From NCBI RefSeq assembly GCF_008831085.1, contig NZ_WBJY01000001.1:1178001-1242000 (forward strand): a stretch of 64,000 nucleotides of DNA, read 5' to 3'. This document shows, piece after piece, positions 22,561-31,051 of this stretch. The notes beneath the pieces were generated by a model. That model was not told where the DNA came from and made no database searches. It saw only the letters and a list, made by a program, of their open reading frames with translations. This DNA comes from Pseudoclavibacter endophyticus. Its GTDB lineage: Bacteria; Actinomycetota; Actinomycetes; Actinomycetales; Microbacteriaceae. A program made the translations under genes and the position numbers. Every line of letters starts with the position of its first letter. Within the stretch, counting starts at the first letter, position 1.

Positions 22561-24156
22561 GTGATTCCCCTAAGAAAGACCAGAGTCGCCGTCGTGGCCG
22601 CCGGCGCGGCCACGCTCATGGCGTTGACGGCCTGCGCCGGAGGCGGTCCGGATGCCGCGGGGGCCGAGCGCGTGTACGTGCAGGCCATCGCGACCGATCC
22701 CGAGAGCCTCAACCCGCAGCTCACGAACGGCGCGTCGGTTTCAATGCTCGGCGCGCCCATCCTTGAACCGCTCATCGGCCAGACCGGCGAGTTCGAGCGA
22801 TTCCCGATGCTCGCCGAGTCGTGGGAGTTCAGCGACGATGGACTCGAGTTCACGATGGACGTGCGGCAGGGGGTGACGTGGCACGACGGTGAGCCGTTCA
22901 CGGCCGAGGATGTGAAGTTCAACTTCGACGAGATCATGCCGCTCAATACCTATGGTCCGGCGATGACCGACAAGATCACCGAGACCGAGATCGTCGATGA
23001 GAGCACCGTCACGCTGCACTTCAGCGAACAGTACGGCCCGCTGCTGCAGACGCTGTCGCTCATGGTGCTGCTGCCGAAGCACATCTACGAGGGAACCGAC
23101 TACATCACCAACCCGGCCAACATGGCGCCGATCGGCACGGGGCCGATGGTCTTCGAGTCGTACTCGTCCGGCCGCGAGCTCGTGTATGTGAAGAACGAGA
23201 ACTACTGGGGCGGCGACGTGCCGGTCGATCGAGCCATCTACCCGATGATGCCCGACCCGAACACGCGCACGCTCGCGCTCGTCGCCGGCGAGATCGACTC
23301 GGCCGAGGTCGACGCGTCACAGATGCACCAGATCGCCGAGAATCCCAATCTCGTGCACCTCGAGACGGGCAACGTGCCGCAGTCGGTCGTGCTCGAGATG
23401 AACGCGCAGAACGAGTACCTCTCGACACCCGAAGTGCGCGCCGCCGTCTATGCCGCAATCGACCGTCAGGAGATCACGGATGTCGCGATCGGCGGGCTTG
23501 GCGAGCCGGCAACAGGCTTTCTGCCGCCGTCACTTGAATGGGCCCTGAGCCCGGACGTCGACTTCGAGCGCGACTTCCCGCGTGACATCGACGCGATCAA
23601 CACCGCGCTCGATGAGGCCGGCTACCCGGTCGGCCCCGACGGCACGCGTTTCACGCTGAACCTCAAGTACATCGTGTCGCTTGCCGACACGGCGCTCGCT
23701 GCCGAGCAGCTCGTCTCCATGCTGGGGGACGTCAGCATTGGCGTGAACCTCGAATCGGTCGAGTCTGCAGTGTTCACCGACCAGGTGTATACGCAGAGCA
23801 GCTTCGACATCGCGCTGCTGCGCACGACGGTGTCGGCCGACCCGAGCCTCGGCGTCTCGCGCTGGTACACGTGCAACCCCGACAAGATGGCGGCGCGCAA
23901 CCCGTCCGGCATTTGCGACCCCGAGATCGACGCGGCCGCAGCGGGTGCGCTGTCGACGATCGACGAGGCCGAGCGCAGTGAGCACCTGCAGGCCATGCAG
24001 GTGCGCGCGAAGGAACTGATCTTCTTCGCGCCGCTCGCGTGGACGCACGCGGGATTCCCCACGGTGAGCACCGAGCGCTGGGACGGGCTCGACACGTTCA
24101 GCGACACGACCCGATCGACAACCCTCGACTGGATGGGCCTGGAATGGAAGGGCTAG
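22561..24156 (+). CDS. Peptide-type ABC substrate-binding lipoprotein (DppA/OppA family), copy 1
   Basis: A 531-residue extracellular receptor with lipobox LTAC. It then has IATDPESLNPQLTNG, WHDGEPFTAEDVKFNFD, a PIGTGPMVF segment, KNENYWGG and the C-terminal lobe, typical of bacterial extracellular solute-binding protein family 5. These bind peptides, opines, nickel or other solutes; the ligand is unknown. The GTG start is preceded by GAAAGG and a C8 tract. It is followed after 73 bases by a near-duplicate, with stretches identical at the DNA level. Confidence 0.9.
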   Translation: MIPLRKTRVAVVAAGAATLMALTACAGGGPDAAGAERVYVQAIATDPESLNPQLTNGASVSMLGAPILEPLIGQTGEFERFPMLAESWEFSDDGLEFTMDVRQGVTWHDGEPFTAEDVKFNFDEIMPLNTYGPAMTDKITETEIVDESTVTLHFSEQYGPLLQTLSLMVLLPKHIYEGTDYITNPANMAPIGTGPMVFESYSSGRELVYVKNENYWGGDVPVDRAIYPMMPDPNTRTLALVAGEIDSAEVDASQMHQIAENPNLVHLETGNVPQSVVLEMNAQNEYLSTPEVRAAVYAAIDRQEITDVAIGGLGEPATGFLPPSLEWALSPDVDFERDFPRDIDAINTALDEAGYPVGPDGTRFTLNLKYIVSLADTALAAEQLVSMLGDVSIGVNLESVESAVFTDQVYTQSSFDIALLRTTVSADPSLGVSRWYTCNPDKMAARNPSGICDPEIDAAAAGALSTIDEAERSEHLQAMQVRAKELIFFAPLAWTHAGFPTVSTERWDGLDTFSDTTRSTTLDWMGLEWKG

Positions 24157-24229
24157 CACTCACCAGGCCCGCACACCCAACGCACGTCACGAGCAACGCC
24201 GCTCGTCGACACGGAAAGGCACAACACCT

Positions 24230-25816
24230 ATGTTGAAACGAAAGCACTCGATATTCTCCGCCATCGCCGCAGGGGCAGCCGCGGTCATGGCGCTCACCGC
24301 CTGCGCGGGAGGAGCCGGCAACGCGGCGGGCGGCGAGCGCGTCTACGTGCAGGCCATCTCCGCCGACCCGGAGAGCCTCAACCCGCAGCTCACGAACGGC
24401 GCGGCAGTGACTGCGCTGGCGGCCCCGATACTCGAGCCGCTCGTCGGTCAGACGGGCGACTTCGAGATCGTGCCGCTGCTCGCCGACTCGTGGGAGTTCA
24501 GCGATGACGGGCTCGATCTCACGCTTCACCTCCACGAGGGGGTGACGTGGCACGACGGTGAGCCGTTCACGGCCGAGGATGTGAAGTTCAACTTCGACGA
24601 GATCATGCCGCTCAACACCTATGGCCCGGCGATGACCGACAAGATCACCGAGACCGAGGTCGTCGACGAGCACACGGTCGTCGTGCATATGAGCGAACAG
24701 TACGGGCCGATGATGCAGACGCTGTCGCTCATGGTGCTGCTGCCGGAACACGTCTACGAGGGCACCGACTACATCACGAACCCGGCCAACACCGAGCCCA
24801 TCGGCACCGGCCCCCTCGTGTTCGAGTCGTTCCAGTCGGGCCGTGAGCTCGTGTACGTCAAGAACGAGAACTACTGGGGCGGCGAGGTCCAGGTCGACCG
24901 CGCCATCTTCCCGATCATGCCCGACCCGAACACGCGCACCCTCGCGCTCATCTCCGGCGAGATCGACTCGGCCGAGGTCGACGCGTCGCAGATGGACCAG
25001 ATCGAACAGAATCCGAATCTCGTGCACCTGGAAGACGGATTCGTGCCACAGTCGATGGTGCTCGAGATGAACGCGCAGAACGAGTACCTCTCGACGCCCG
25101 AGGTGCGAAGCGCCCTCTTCGCAGCAATCGACCGCCAGCAGATCTCCGATGTAGCGATCGGTGGGCTCGGCGAGCCCACAGAAGGATTCCTGCCGGATTC
25201 GCTGTCGTGGGCCGTCAGCCCAGAGGTGAACTTCTCGGAGGATTTCCCGCGTGACATCGACGCGATCAACACCGCGCTCGACGAGGCCGGCTACCCGGTC
25301 GGCCCCGACGGCACGCGTTTCACGCTGAACCTCACGTACATCACCGAGCTCGCCGACACGGCGCTCGCGGCGGAGCAGCTCGTCTCGATGCTCGGTGAGG
25401 TTGGCATCGGCGTGAGCCTGCAGTCGGTCACGTCCCCCGTGTTCACCGACCAGGTCTACACGCAGAGCGATTTCGATATCGCGCTGCTGCGCACGACGGT
25501 GTCGGCCGACCCGAGCCTCGGCGTCGCACGGTGGTACACGTGCAACCCCGACAAGATGGCGGCGCGCAACCCGTCCGGTATCTGCGACCCCGAGATCGAC
25601 GCGGCCGCAGCGGGTGCGCTTTCGACGATCGACGAGGCCGAGCGAGGCCAGCACCTGCAGACCATGCAGGTGCGGGCGAAGGAACTCATGTTCTTCGCGC
25701 CGCTCGCGTGGACGCACGCGGGCTTCCCGACGGTCAACACCGAGCGCTGGTCGGGTCTCGAAGATCGACCGAAGGGCAGCGTGGTCGACTTCACGCAGAT
25801 CGAGTGGGTCGGCTAG
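24230..25816 (+). CDS. Peptide-type ABC substrate-binding lipoprotein (DppA/OppA family), copy 2
   Basis: A 528-residue near-duplicate of the preceding receptor, with lipobox LTAC and the same order of motifs. The tract 24537-24615 is identical in DNA to 22868-22946, and the region coding for WYTCNPDKMAARNPSG is almost identical, while other parts differ (for example the last 25 residues). This pattern fits a recent duplication or gene conversion. Two receptors for one permease/ATPase set repeats the arrangement at 11168-13320. It is the last gene of the operon and is followed by a strong hairpin. Confidence 0.9.
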   Translation: MLKRKHSIFSAIAAGAAAVMALTACAGGAGNAAGGERVYVQAISADPESLNPQLTNGAAVTALAAPILEPLVGQTGDFEIVPLLADSWEFSDDGLDLTLHLHEGVTWHDGEPFTAEDVKFNFDEIMPLNTYGPAMTDKITETEVVDEHTVVVHMSEQYGPMMQTLSLMVLLPEHVYEGTDYITNPANTEPIGTGPLVFESFQSGRELVYVKNENYWGGEVQVDRAIFPIMPDPNTRTLALISGEIDSAEVDASQMDQIEQNPNLVHLEDGFVPQSMVLEMNAQNEYLSTPEVRSALFAAIDRQQISDVAIGGLGEPTEGFLPDSLSWAVSPEVNFSEDFPRDIDAINTALDEAGYPVGPDGTRFTLNLTYITELADTALAAEQLVSMLGEVGIGVSLQSVTSPVFTDQVYTQSDFDIALLRTTVSADPSLGVARWYTCNPDKMAARNPSGICDPEIDAAAAGALSTIDEAERGQHLQTMQVRAKELMFFAPLAWTHAGFPTVNTERWSGLEDRPKGSVVDFTQIEWVG

Positions 25817-25839
25817 TCGTCCAGCGCGGCGAACAGTCC

Positions 25840-25881
25840 GCAGTCGTGCCCGGTGTGATGCGTCACGCCGGGCACGACTGC
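25840..25881. terminator. Bidirectional hairpin terminator
   Basis: Arms 25840-25853 and 25868-25881 pair over 14 bases. The stem continues inward by five more pairs (one G-T) to a 4-base loop at 25859-25862. It lies between the convergent binding-protein gene (ends 25816) and iclR (ends 25935), so it can serve both. Confidence 0.65.
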
Positions 25882-25934
25882 GTGCACGTCCTCGCGGGAG
25901 CGTGACGCCCCGGGAATGGTGCAGCCTCCGCCGC

Positions 25935-26744
25935 CTACGCGGCCTCGGCCGCGCCCCGACGGGCGATGGCCCTCGAGATCTGGCTCGCGGCGTGGCAGAC
26001 GATCGGCACAAGGCTCTCCGCGGCCGTCTTGCCGTCGAATTCGTACGAGAGCGACACGGCGGCCACGACCTCGCCGGCGCGCGAGCGTACGGGCGCGGCC
26101 ACGCTCACGTGCTTGTGGTCGACCTGACGGTCGGTGATCGCATAGCCGGCCGTGCGGATGCGGTCGAGCTCTCGGAGCAGCTCATCGGGGGCGGTCGTTG
26201 TGCGCGGCGTCAACTCGTCGAGATTGCCCGCCATGACGAAGCCGCGGATGTCGTCCGGCGCGTGGGCGAGGAGGACGAGGCCGATGGCGGTCGGATGCAT
26301 CGGGTACCTGTTGCCCGTGCGCGGCCGGGCCGTTGGGCGCCGCGGGTTCTGGATCCGGTCGATCGAAACGCACTCCGCGCCCTCGCGCACGGCGAGGTGG
26401 GCCGCGCATCCCGTCGCCTCATAGAGCGCGAGCAGATGCGGGCGCGCGATGCGCTGCAACCCGACCGACCGTGGCGCGAGCGAGGCGATCTCCCACAGGC
26501 GCAGGCCGATGCGATAGTGATTGTCCTCGTCGCGCTCGAGCGCGCCCCAGTTCACGAGGCGGAGCACGATGCGATAGCACGTTGCGATGGGCAGACTGCA
26601 GCGGCGACTGATGTCGCTGAGCGAGAGCGGCCGATCGGTGCCGTGGAAGGCGGCCAGGATGCTCAAGGCGCGGTCGACGACCGATCGCGGCCCGAGATCG
26701 TGGGTCGCGTGCCCCACAGCTTCTTCCCTCAAAGGCACAGGCAT
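25935..26744 (-). CDS. IclR family transcriptional regulator
   Basis: A 269-residue regulator. The winged helix is at about 22-85 (SLSDISRRCSLPIATCYRIV), then an effector domain with YPMHPTAIGLVLLAH and VSVAAPVRSRAGEVVAAVSLS. The ATG at 26744 is chosen because GAAGGAG lies 5 bases upstream; the frame stays open further upstream but without a ribosome site. It is divergent from the IclR gene at 26968 across 223 bases. That region contains the candidate sites at 26746 and 26835. It is convergent with the peptide-type importer operon, which it may control. Confidence 0.9.
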   Translation of the reverse strand: MPVPLREEAVGHATHDLGPRSVVDRALSILAAFHGTDRPLSLSDISRRCSLPIATCYRIVLRLVNWGALERDEDNHYRIGLRLWEIASLAPRSVGLQRIARPHLLALYEATGCAAHLAVREGAECVSIDRIQNPRRPTARPRTGNRYPMHPTAIGLVLLAHAPDDIRGFVMAGNLDELTPRTTTAPDELLRELDRIRTAGYAITDRQVDHKHVSVAAPVRSRAGEVVAAVSLSYEFDGKTAAESLVPIVCHAASQISRAIARRGAAEAA

Positions 26745-26745
26745 G

Positions 26746-26761
26746 GTTTCTCCTTCGAAAC
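26746..26761. promoter_or_regulatory. Inverted repeat GTTTC-N6-GAAAC over an iclR ribosome site
   Basis: A perfect 5-base inverted repeat immediately before the ATG of the minus-strand iclR gene; it contains that gene's GAAGGAG. A protein bound here would block the regulator's own translation start or transcription, so autoregulation is possible. Confidence 0.3.
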
Positions 26762-26834
26762 ACTGCTGGTGAGCGCCGACGGACGGCGCGTCTCCCCTCA
26801 AGGATACGCCTCCACGTGCCAAATTGCACCACTC

Positions 26835-26866
26835 TGCGTACAAGTGCACGATATGCGGTGCGTACA
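26835..26866. promoter_or_regulatory. Pair of TGCGTACA direct repeats between divergent iclR genes
   Basis: TGCGTACA occurs at 26835-26842 and 26859-26866, 24 bases apart, with GTGCAC between them. The reverse form GTACGCA occurs at 30880-30886, beside the palindrome upstream of the IlvD-type gene. The regulator at 26968 may bind both places. Confidence 0.35.
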
Positions 26867-26967
26867 TAAGACGGTTCCATTCCCCGCCCCACCCCCTGAT
26901 CGGCGGGCACTAGACCGATACGATGACAGAACCTGGACGCTCTGCGTCCACGACGGACGGATGACAC

Positions 26968-27759
26968 ATGGCCGAGACCAACGGGCGAGACCGCATTCAG
27001 AGCATCGAGCGCGGTGTCGCCGTACTCCGCGCCTTCTCGGGACACGAGATTTCGCTGACGGTCGCCGACATCGCCTCGCGGGTCGGTCTCGCACGTCCGG
27101 TCGTGCGGCGTATCCTCATCACGTTCGAGCACCTCGGGTACGCGATCGTCGCCAACGGGGCCTGGCGGCTCACGCCGAAGGTGCTCGAGATCGGTTCGGG
27201 GTACTTCTCGGCATCGTCCTTGCCCGAGATCTCGTACGGCTACATGTCGTCGCTGGCCGACGCGACCGGAGCGACCTGCAGCGTCGGCGTGCTCGACGGT
27301 TTCGAGGTCATCCACGTCGCCCGCATCGAGGCGCAGCGGCCGCTGCCCGATGCCGTGCGCATCGGCCAGCACCTGCCCTCGCACGCGACGGCGACGGGGC
27401 ACGTGCTGCTCGCCGGGCAGACGCCGGAGGCGGTCGACGCGCTGATCCGAGAGGCCGGCGACCTGGAGGCGTTCACGCCGCAGACGATCGTCGACGGTGA
27501 CGCGCTCAGGGCGCGCGTCGACGAGGTGCGGTCACGCGGGTTCGACGTCTCGAACGAGGAGTACCTGCCCGGGCAGGTCGCTGCGGCCGTGCCCATCGCG
27601 GTAGGCGACGAAGTCGTCGGCGCCCTGACGCTGTCGTCGACGACCGTGCGGCAGACAGAGCGTTCGCTCACCGAGGAGGCGGTCCCACGGATGCTCGAGA
27701 GTGCCGCCGGCATCGCGAGCGCCTACCGCAACGCCAACCCGCACCTGTTCAGACGCTAG
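26968..27759 (+). CDS. IclR family transcriptional regulator (PcaR/PobR-like)
   Basis: A 263-residue regulator that opens with RIQSIERGVAVLRAFS, the usual PcaR/PcaU-type N-terminus. The winged helix spans about 10-75. The effector domain carries LPSHATATGHVLLAG and FDVSNEEYLPGQVAAAVPI. Its stop overlaps the end of the convergent FAD oxidoreductase gene by 11 bases. Because it faces that operon, and shares a TGCGTAC-type site with its promoter, it is the most likely regulator of the FAD oxidoreductase/dehydratase pair. The ligand is unknown; aromatic or sugar acids are possible from the family. Confidence 0.9.
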   Translation: MAETNGRDRIQSIERGVAVLRAFSGHEISLTVADIASRVGLARPVVRRILITFEHLGYAIVANGAWRLTPKVLEIGSGYFSASSLPEISYGYMSSLADATGATCSVGVLDGFEVIHVARIEAQRPLPDAVRIGQHLPSHATATGHVLLAGQTPEAVDALIREAGDLEAFTPQTIVDGDALRARVDEVRSRGFDVSNEEYLPGQVAAAVPIAVGDEVVGALTLSSTTVRQTERSLTEEAVPRMLESAAGIASAYRNANPHLFRR

Positions 27760-29125
27760 TGGCGACGGGCGCCTCGATGCCCGCCGGCAGGGTGCGGCCG
27801 AGGTACGCGCCCGCCGCTTCCAGGCGGCGCTGCAGCTCGGGCACGTCGACGCCGCGGCCCGTGCCGTCGCCCTCGAGTGCGATTGCCGCCGCCGTTCCGG
27901 CGGCCTGGCCCATGGCCCAGCACGGACCCGTCACACGGCCAGAGGACTGACCGCCCTGCGTCATCGAGGCGCACCGCCCCGCCACAAGCAGGTTGCGCAC
28001 CCGCTTGGGCACGAGCATCCGGTAGGGAAGCTGGTTGTACCCGCGCGACTCGACTGGCGCGAAGCGGAACACGACATCGCCCTCGACGTGCGCCTCGACC
28101 GGCCAGCCGTTGACCCCGATCGTGTCGTCGAAGTCGGCGCACCCGAGCACGTCGTCTTCCGAGAGCTGGTACTCGCCGACGATGCGACGCGTCTCGCGGA
28201 TGCCGACCGACGGTGCGATGTCGACGATGTACGAATCCTGGAATCCCGGTGTGCGCTCCTTGATGAACGCGAAGACGTCCTTCACCTGCTGCCGGCCCTG
28301 CAGCTCCCCGCGCGTGAGCTGGGCGGCGTCGGTGCCGTCGACGGGGGAGCCGTCTTCGTTCGACAGCTGAGTGAGGTTGGAACGCCACTCGAGCGGATTG
28401 CGCTGCGGCCGCACGATCGGCTTCTTCCGGGGGAAGGAGTGCGTTCCCGCTGCTTCGGCCGCTTCCATGAGCTGCCGGACGGTCTTCCATGCGGGCCCCG
28501 CTTCGTCCGGGTGCACGCCGTTGATGCGGAACATGAGCGATGGGTACATGAGCCGTTCGCTGCGCTCGTACGGCGCGCCGGACCATGCCGCCACGTCGCC
28601 GTCACCGGAGCCGTCGATGAAGAACCGGCCGCGCACAGCGCCGCGACCCGACTTCGACTCGACGACGACGGCGTCGATCGTCGCGTCGTCGAGCATCGTG
28701 ACGGCGACCACCGACGTGTGGAAGAGCACCTCGGCGCCTGCGCCGAGCACGAGCTCGTCGGCGGCGATCTTGAGGGCGGAGATGTCGTACGAGAGTGCCT
28801 GGATGCGGTTGTCAACGGACAGGTGCGGCTCGTTGAGCCCCTCCATCTCGACCATGCGCTCGAGCAGCTCGTCGGCGTAGCCGTGCACCGACTGCACGTC
28901 GACGCCCCAGACTCGTGCGTGCATGCCGCAGAACGTCGCGAGACCCCCCATCGTGCCGGCCCCGCCGAGGAAGCCGTACTTCTCGATCAGGAGTGTCGAG
29001 CGTCCCTCGCGTGCGGCCGCCGTCGCGGCCATGATGCCGGCCGGACCGCCGCCGATGACGACGACGTCGTACTCGCCGATGACCGGGGTGTCGCGGGCGG
29101 GTTCATGAATGGATGCGGTGGTCAC
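27749..29125 (-). CDS. FAD-dependent oxidoreductase
   Basis: A 458-residue flavoprotein. The dinucleotide-binding motif VVVIGGGPAGIMAA is followed by an acidic LLIEKYGFLGG, a DGSGDGDVA segment in the middle, and a C-terminal FAD-contact region with LLVAGRCASMTQGGQSSGRV and MGQAAGTAAA. This matches the FAD_oxidored (PF12831-like) class, whose members often act on small organic acids or are poorly known. The GTG at 29125 has GAAGGAG upstream and overlaps the dehydratase stop by 4 bases. It forms a two-gene operon with the IlvD-type enzyme. Confidence 0.85.
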   Translation of the reverse strand: MTTASIHEPARDTPVIGEYDVVVIGGGPAGIMAATAAAREGRSTLLIEKYGFLGGAGTMGGLATFCGMHARVWGVDVQSVHGYADELLERMVEMEGLNEPHLSVDNRIQALSYDISALKIAADELVLGAGAEVLFHTSVVAVTMLDDATIDAVVVESKSGRGAVRGRFFIDGSGDGDVAAWSGAPYERSERLMYPSLMFRINGVHPDEAGPAWKTVRQLMEAAEAAGTHSFPRKKPIVRPQRNPLEWRSNLTQLSNEDGSPVDGTDAAQLTRGELQGRQQVKDVFAFIKERTPGFQDSYIVDIAPSVGIRETRRIVGEYQLSEDDVLGCADFDDTIGVNGWPVEAHVEGDVVFRFAPVESRGYNQLPYRMLVPKRVRNLLVAGRCASMTQGGQSSGRVTGPCWAMGQAAGTAAAIALEGDGTGRGVDVPELQRRLEAAGAYLGRTLPAGIEAPVATSV

Positions 29126-30825
29126 GCGGTCTCCTTCGATGCGGCGGCGCACGGGCGCGCGCAGAGCACGGCGCCGCAACTCAGCGGCTGCACGAGCTGC
29201 TCGTACTGGGTCAGGTAGCCGGCGCTGTCGCGGTCGGCCGGCGGTTGGTAGTCGGGGCGGAGGTCGAGCTCCGCAGGATCGACGAGGAGGTCGACGGTGC
29301 CGCGCTCGATGTCGATTTCGATGGGGTCGCCGTCAAGGACGCGGCCGAGGGGGGAGCCCGGCTCGGCCGCCTCCGGCGACACTTCGCCGACCGTGAACCC
29401 TTGATTGACGAGCCCGCTGAACTGGCCGTCGGTGACGAGGGCGACCGAGTCGGCGAGTCCTCGCGCGTGCAGGGCGAAGATGAACGCCGAGGTGAGCCCG
29501 AGCCCGGGCGCGCCCGTGACGCCGATGCCGCGGATCACCGCCACGTCGCCCTCGCGCAGCCTGCCGCTTGCGATGCCCTCGATGGCCTCGTCGCGGGTGC
29601 CGAAGACGCACGCGGGCCCGCGGAAGACGTAGGGTCCCGGGTCGGGTACCGGCCGCTTCGCCACGGCGCCGCCGGGAGAGAGACTGCCCTTCAGCACTGT
29701 GACGGCAGGCCCCATGCCGAACGGGTCGTCGACGGGTCGGATGACGTCGCCGTCCGCCGCCGGCGCGTCTGCCGCGTTCTCGGCGACCGTGCGCCCGCTG
29801 GCGGTGATGGCGTCGCCATCGAGCAACGGGAGCAGCTCTCGCAGGACCGTCGCGGCGCCGCCCGCATCCTCGAACTCCTCCGTGAGCCGCGGGCCGTTGG
29901 GGCGTACCGAGCACAGCAGGGGCGTCGATCGGCCGAGTGCGTGGAAGAGGCCCCACACGTCGATGTCGAGCTCCGACTCGATGGCGATGGCCTGCAGGTG
30001 CTTGATCGTGTTCATCGAGCCGCCGACCGCGAGCATGGTTCGCACGCCATTGCGCACAGCGCCCGCCGTGATGATGTCGCGCGGGCGTACGTCGCGCTCG
30101 ATGAGGTCGGCGAGGGCCGTCGCTGCGGCGCGCACGTCCTCCCACATCTTGTCGCTGAGGGCGCGCACGGGAGCCGCGCCCGGCACGGTCATGCCGATCG
30201 CCTCGGCGAGCATGTGCATCGAGTTCGCGGTCGCGAGGCCGGCGCAGACGCCGGGCCCGAGGATCGCGTCTTCCGCCAGCGGCAAGAGGTGGTCGGTCGG
30301 CTCGCCCGAGACCGCCGCCTTCGACGCGAGCATGAAGATCTCTTCGATGTCGGCCTCACGGCCCTCCGCGAGCCCGGAGTGCTGGTAGCCACACGGCACG
30401 ATGATCGTCGGGATGTTGAGCCGCCCCGCCGCCATGAGGTGTGCCGGTGTCGTTTTGTCGCACGAGCTCAGGCAGATCATCGCGTCGAGCTTCGCGCCCT
30501 CGACCGCCGCCTCGATGTCGTTCACGATGAGGTCGCGGCTCGGGAGGATGTACCGTCCGGCCCTGCCCGCGCTCGTCACGAAGTCCGACGGCGCCGTGGT
30601 GCGGATCTCGAACGGCAAGAGGCCGACTTCGCGGAGGTGCTTTTTGAGCCTCGCCGAGATCTCGTCGAGGTGCGAGTAGCAGGCGGCGAGCTCTGAGGAG
30701 GTGTTGACGATGGCGACCTTCGGCTTGTCCCAGTCCTGTCGAGGGATGCCAAGGGCGGTGTAGTGCGCGCGTCGCGCGAGGGCGAGCGCCGAGGTGGGTG
30801 GGAGTTGGCTGCGCAGCTCAGGCAT
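29122..30825 (-). CDS. IlvD/Edd family dehydratase
   Basis: A 567-residue dehydratase. The Cys residues expected for the Fe-S cluster appear in SSCDKTTPAHLMAA, PGVCAGLATANSMHMLAEA and, less typically, PCGYQHSG. The C-terminal part has VTDGQFSG and GFTVGEVSPEA. The family dehydrates dihydroxy acids: dihydroxy-isovalerate, phosphogluconate, or sugar acids such as arabinonate or xylonate. Its context with a catabolic FAD enzyme and an IclR gene favours a sugar-acid or similar dehydratase over branched-chain amino acid synthesis. The ATG at 30825 is preceded by GAAGGA about 10 bases upstream; longer starts would cross the palindrome at 30883. Confidence 0.85.
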   Translation of the reverse strand: MPELRSQLPPTSALALARRAHYTALGIPRQDWDKPKVAIVNTSSELAACYSHLDEISARLKKHLREVGLLPFEIRTTAPSDFVTSAGRAGRYILPSRDLIVNDIEAAVEGAKLDAMICLSSCDKTTPAHLMAAGRLNIPTIIVPCGYQHSGLAEGREADIEEIFMLASKAAVSGEPTDHLLPLAEDAILGPGVCAGLATANSMHMLAEAIGMTVPGAAPVRALSDKMWEDVRAAATALADLIERDVRPRDIITAGAVRNGVRTMLAVGGSMNTIKHLQAIAIESELDIDVWGLFHALGRSTPLLCSVRPNGPRLTEEFEDAGGAATVLRELLPLLDGDAITASGRTVAENAADAPAADGDVIRPVDDPFGMGPAVTVLKGSLSPGGAVAKRPVPDPGPYVFRGPACVFGTRDEAIEGIASGRLREGDVAVIRGIGVTGAPGLGLTSAFIFALHARGLADSVALVTDGQFSGLVNQGFTVGEVSPEAAEPGSPLGRVLDGDPIEIDIERGTVDLLVDPAELDLRPDYQPPADRDSAGYLTQYEQLVQPLSCGAVLCARPCAAASKETA

Positions 30826-30882
30826 CCGACCGTCGTCCTTCCATGCGGGCGCGCGGCGTCGTCGCCGCGCGCACCAATCGTA

Positions 30883-30910
30883 CGCATTGTGTGCGGATGC
30901 ACGCAATGCG
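30883..30910. promoter_or_regulatory. 12-bp palindrome upstream of the dehydratase gene
   Basis: Arms 30883-30894 and 30899-30910 match at 11 of 12 positions around a 4-base centre (GGAT), 58 bases before the ATG. GTACGCA at 30880-30886 overlaps the outer edge and is the reverse of the TGCGTAC repeats between the two iclR genes. A dimeric regulator, probably the IclR protein at 26968, is the likely ligand. Confidence 0.45.
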
Positions 30911-30980
30911 TCACCGACGGGGTTTCCAGAGCGTGGAAGGCGAGGGTGCCGAGCGGCGCTGGACCGCTGGAAATGAGAAG

Positions 30981-31024
30981 CCAGGCGTCACGAGGGTGCG
31001 GGCTGTCGCCCTCGTGACGCCTGG
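30981..31024. terminator. Hairpin terminator of the mftABC operon
   Basis: Arms 30981-30996 and 31009-31024 are perfectly complementary over 16 bases with a 12-base loop. It lies just past the mftC stop on the minus strand. The 14-base core CCCTCGTGACGCCT recurs in the hairpin at 53336. Confidence 0.65.
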
Positions 31025-31051
31025 CGACCGAGCTGTCGCGGGCGCGATGCC

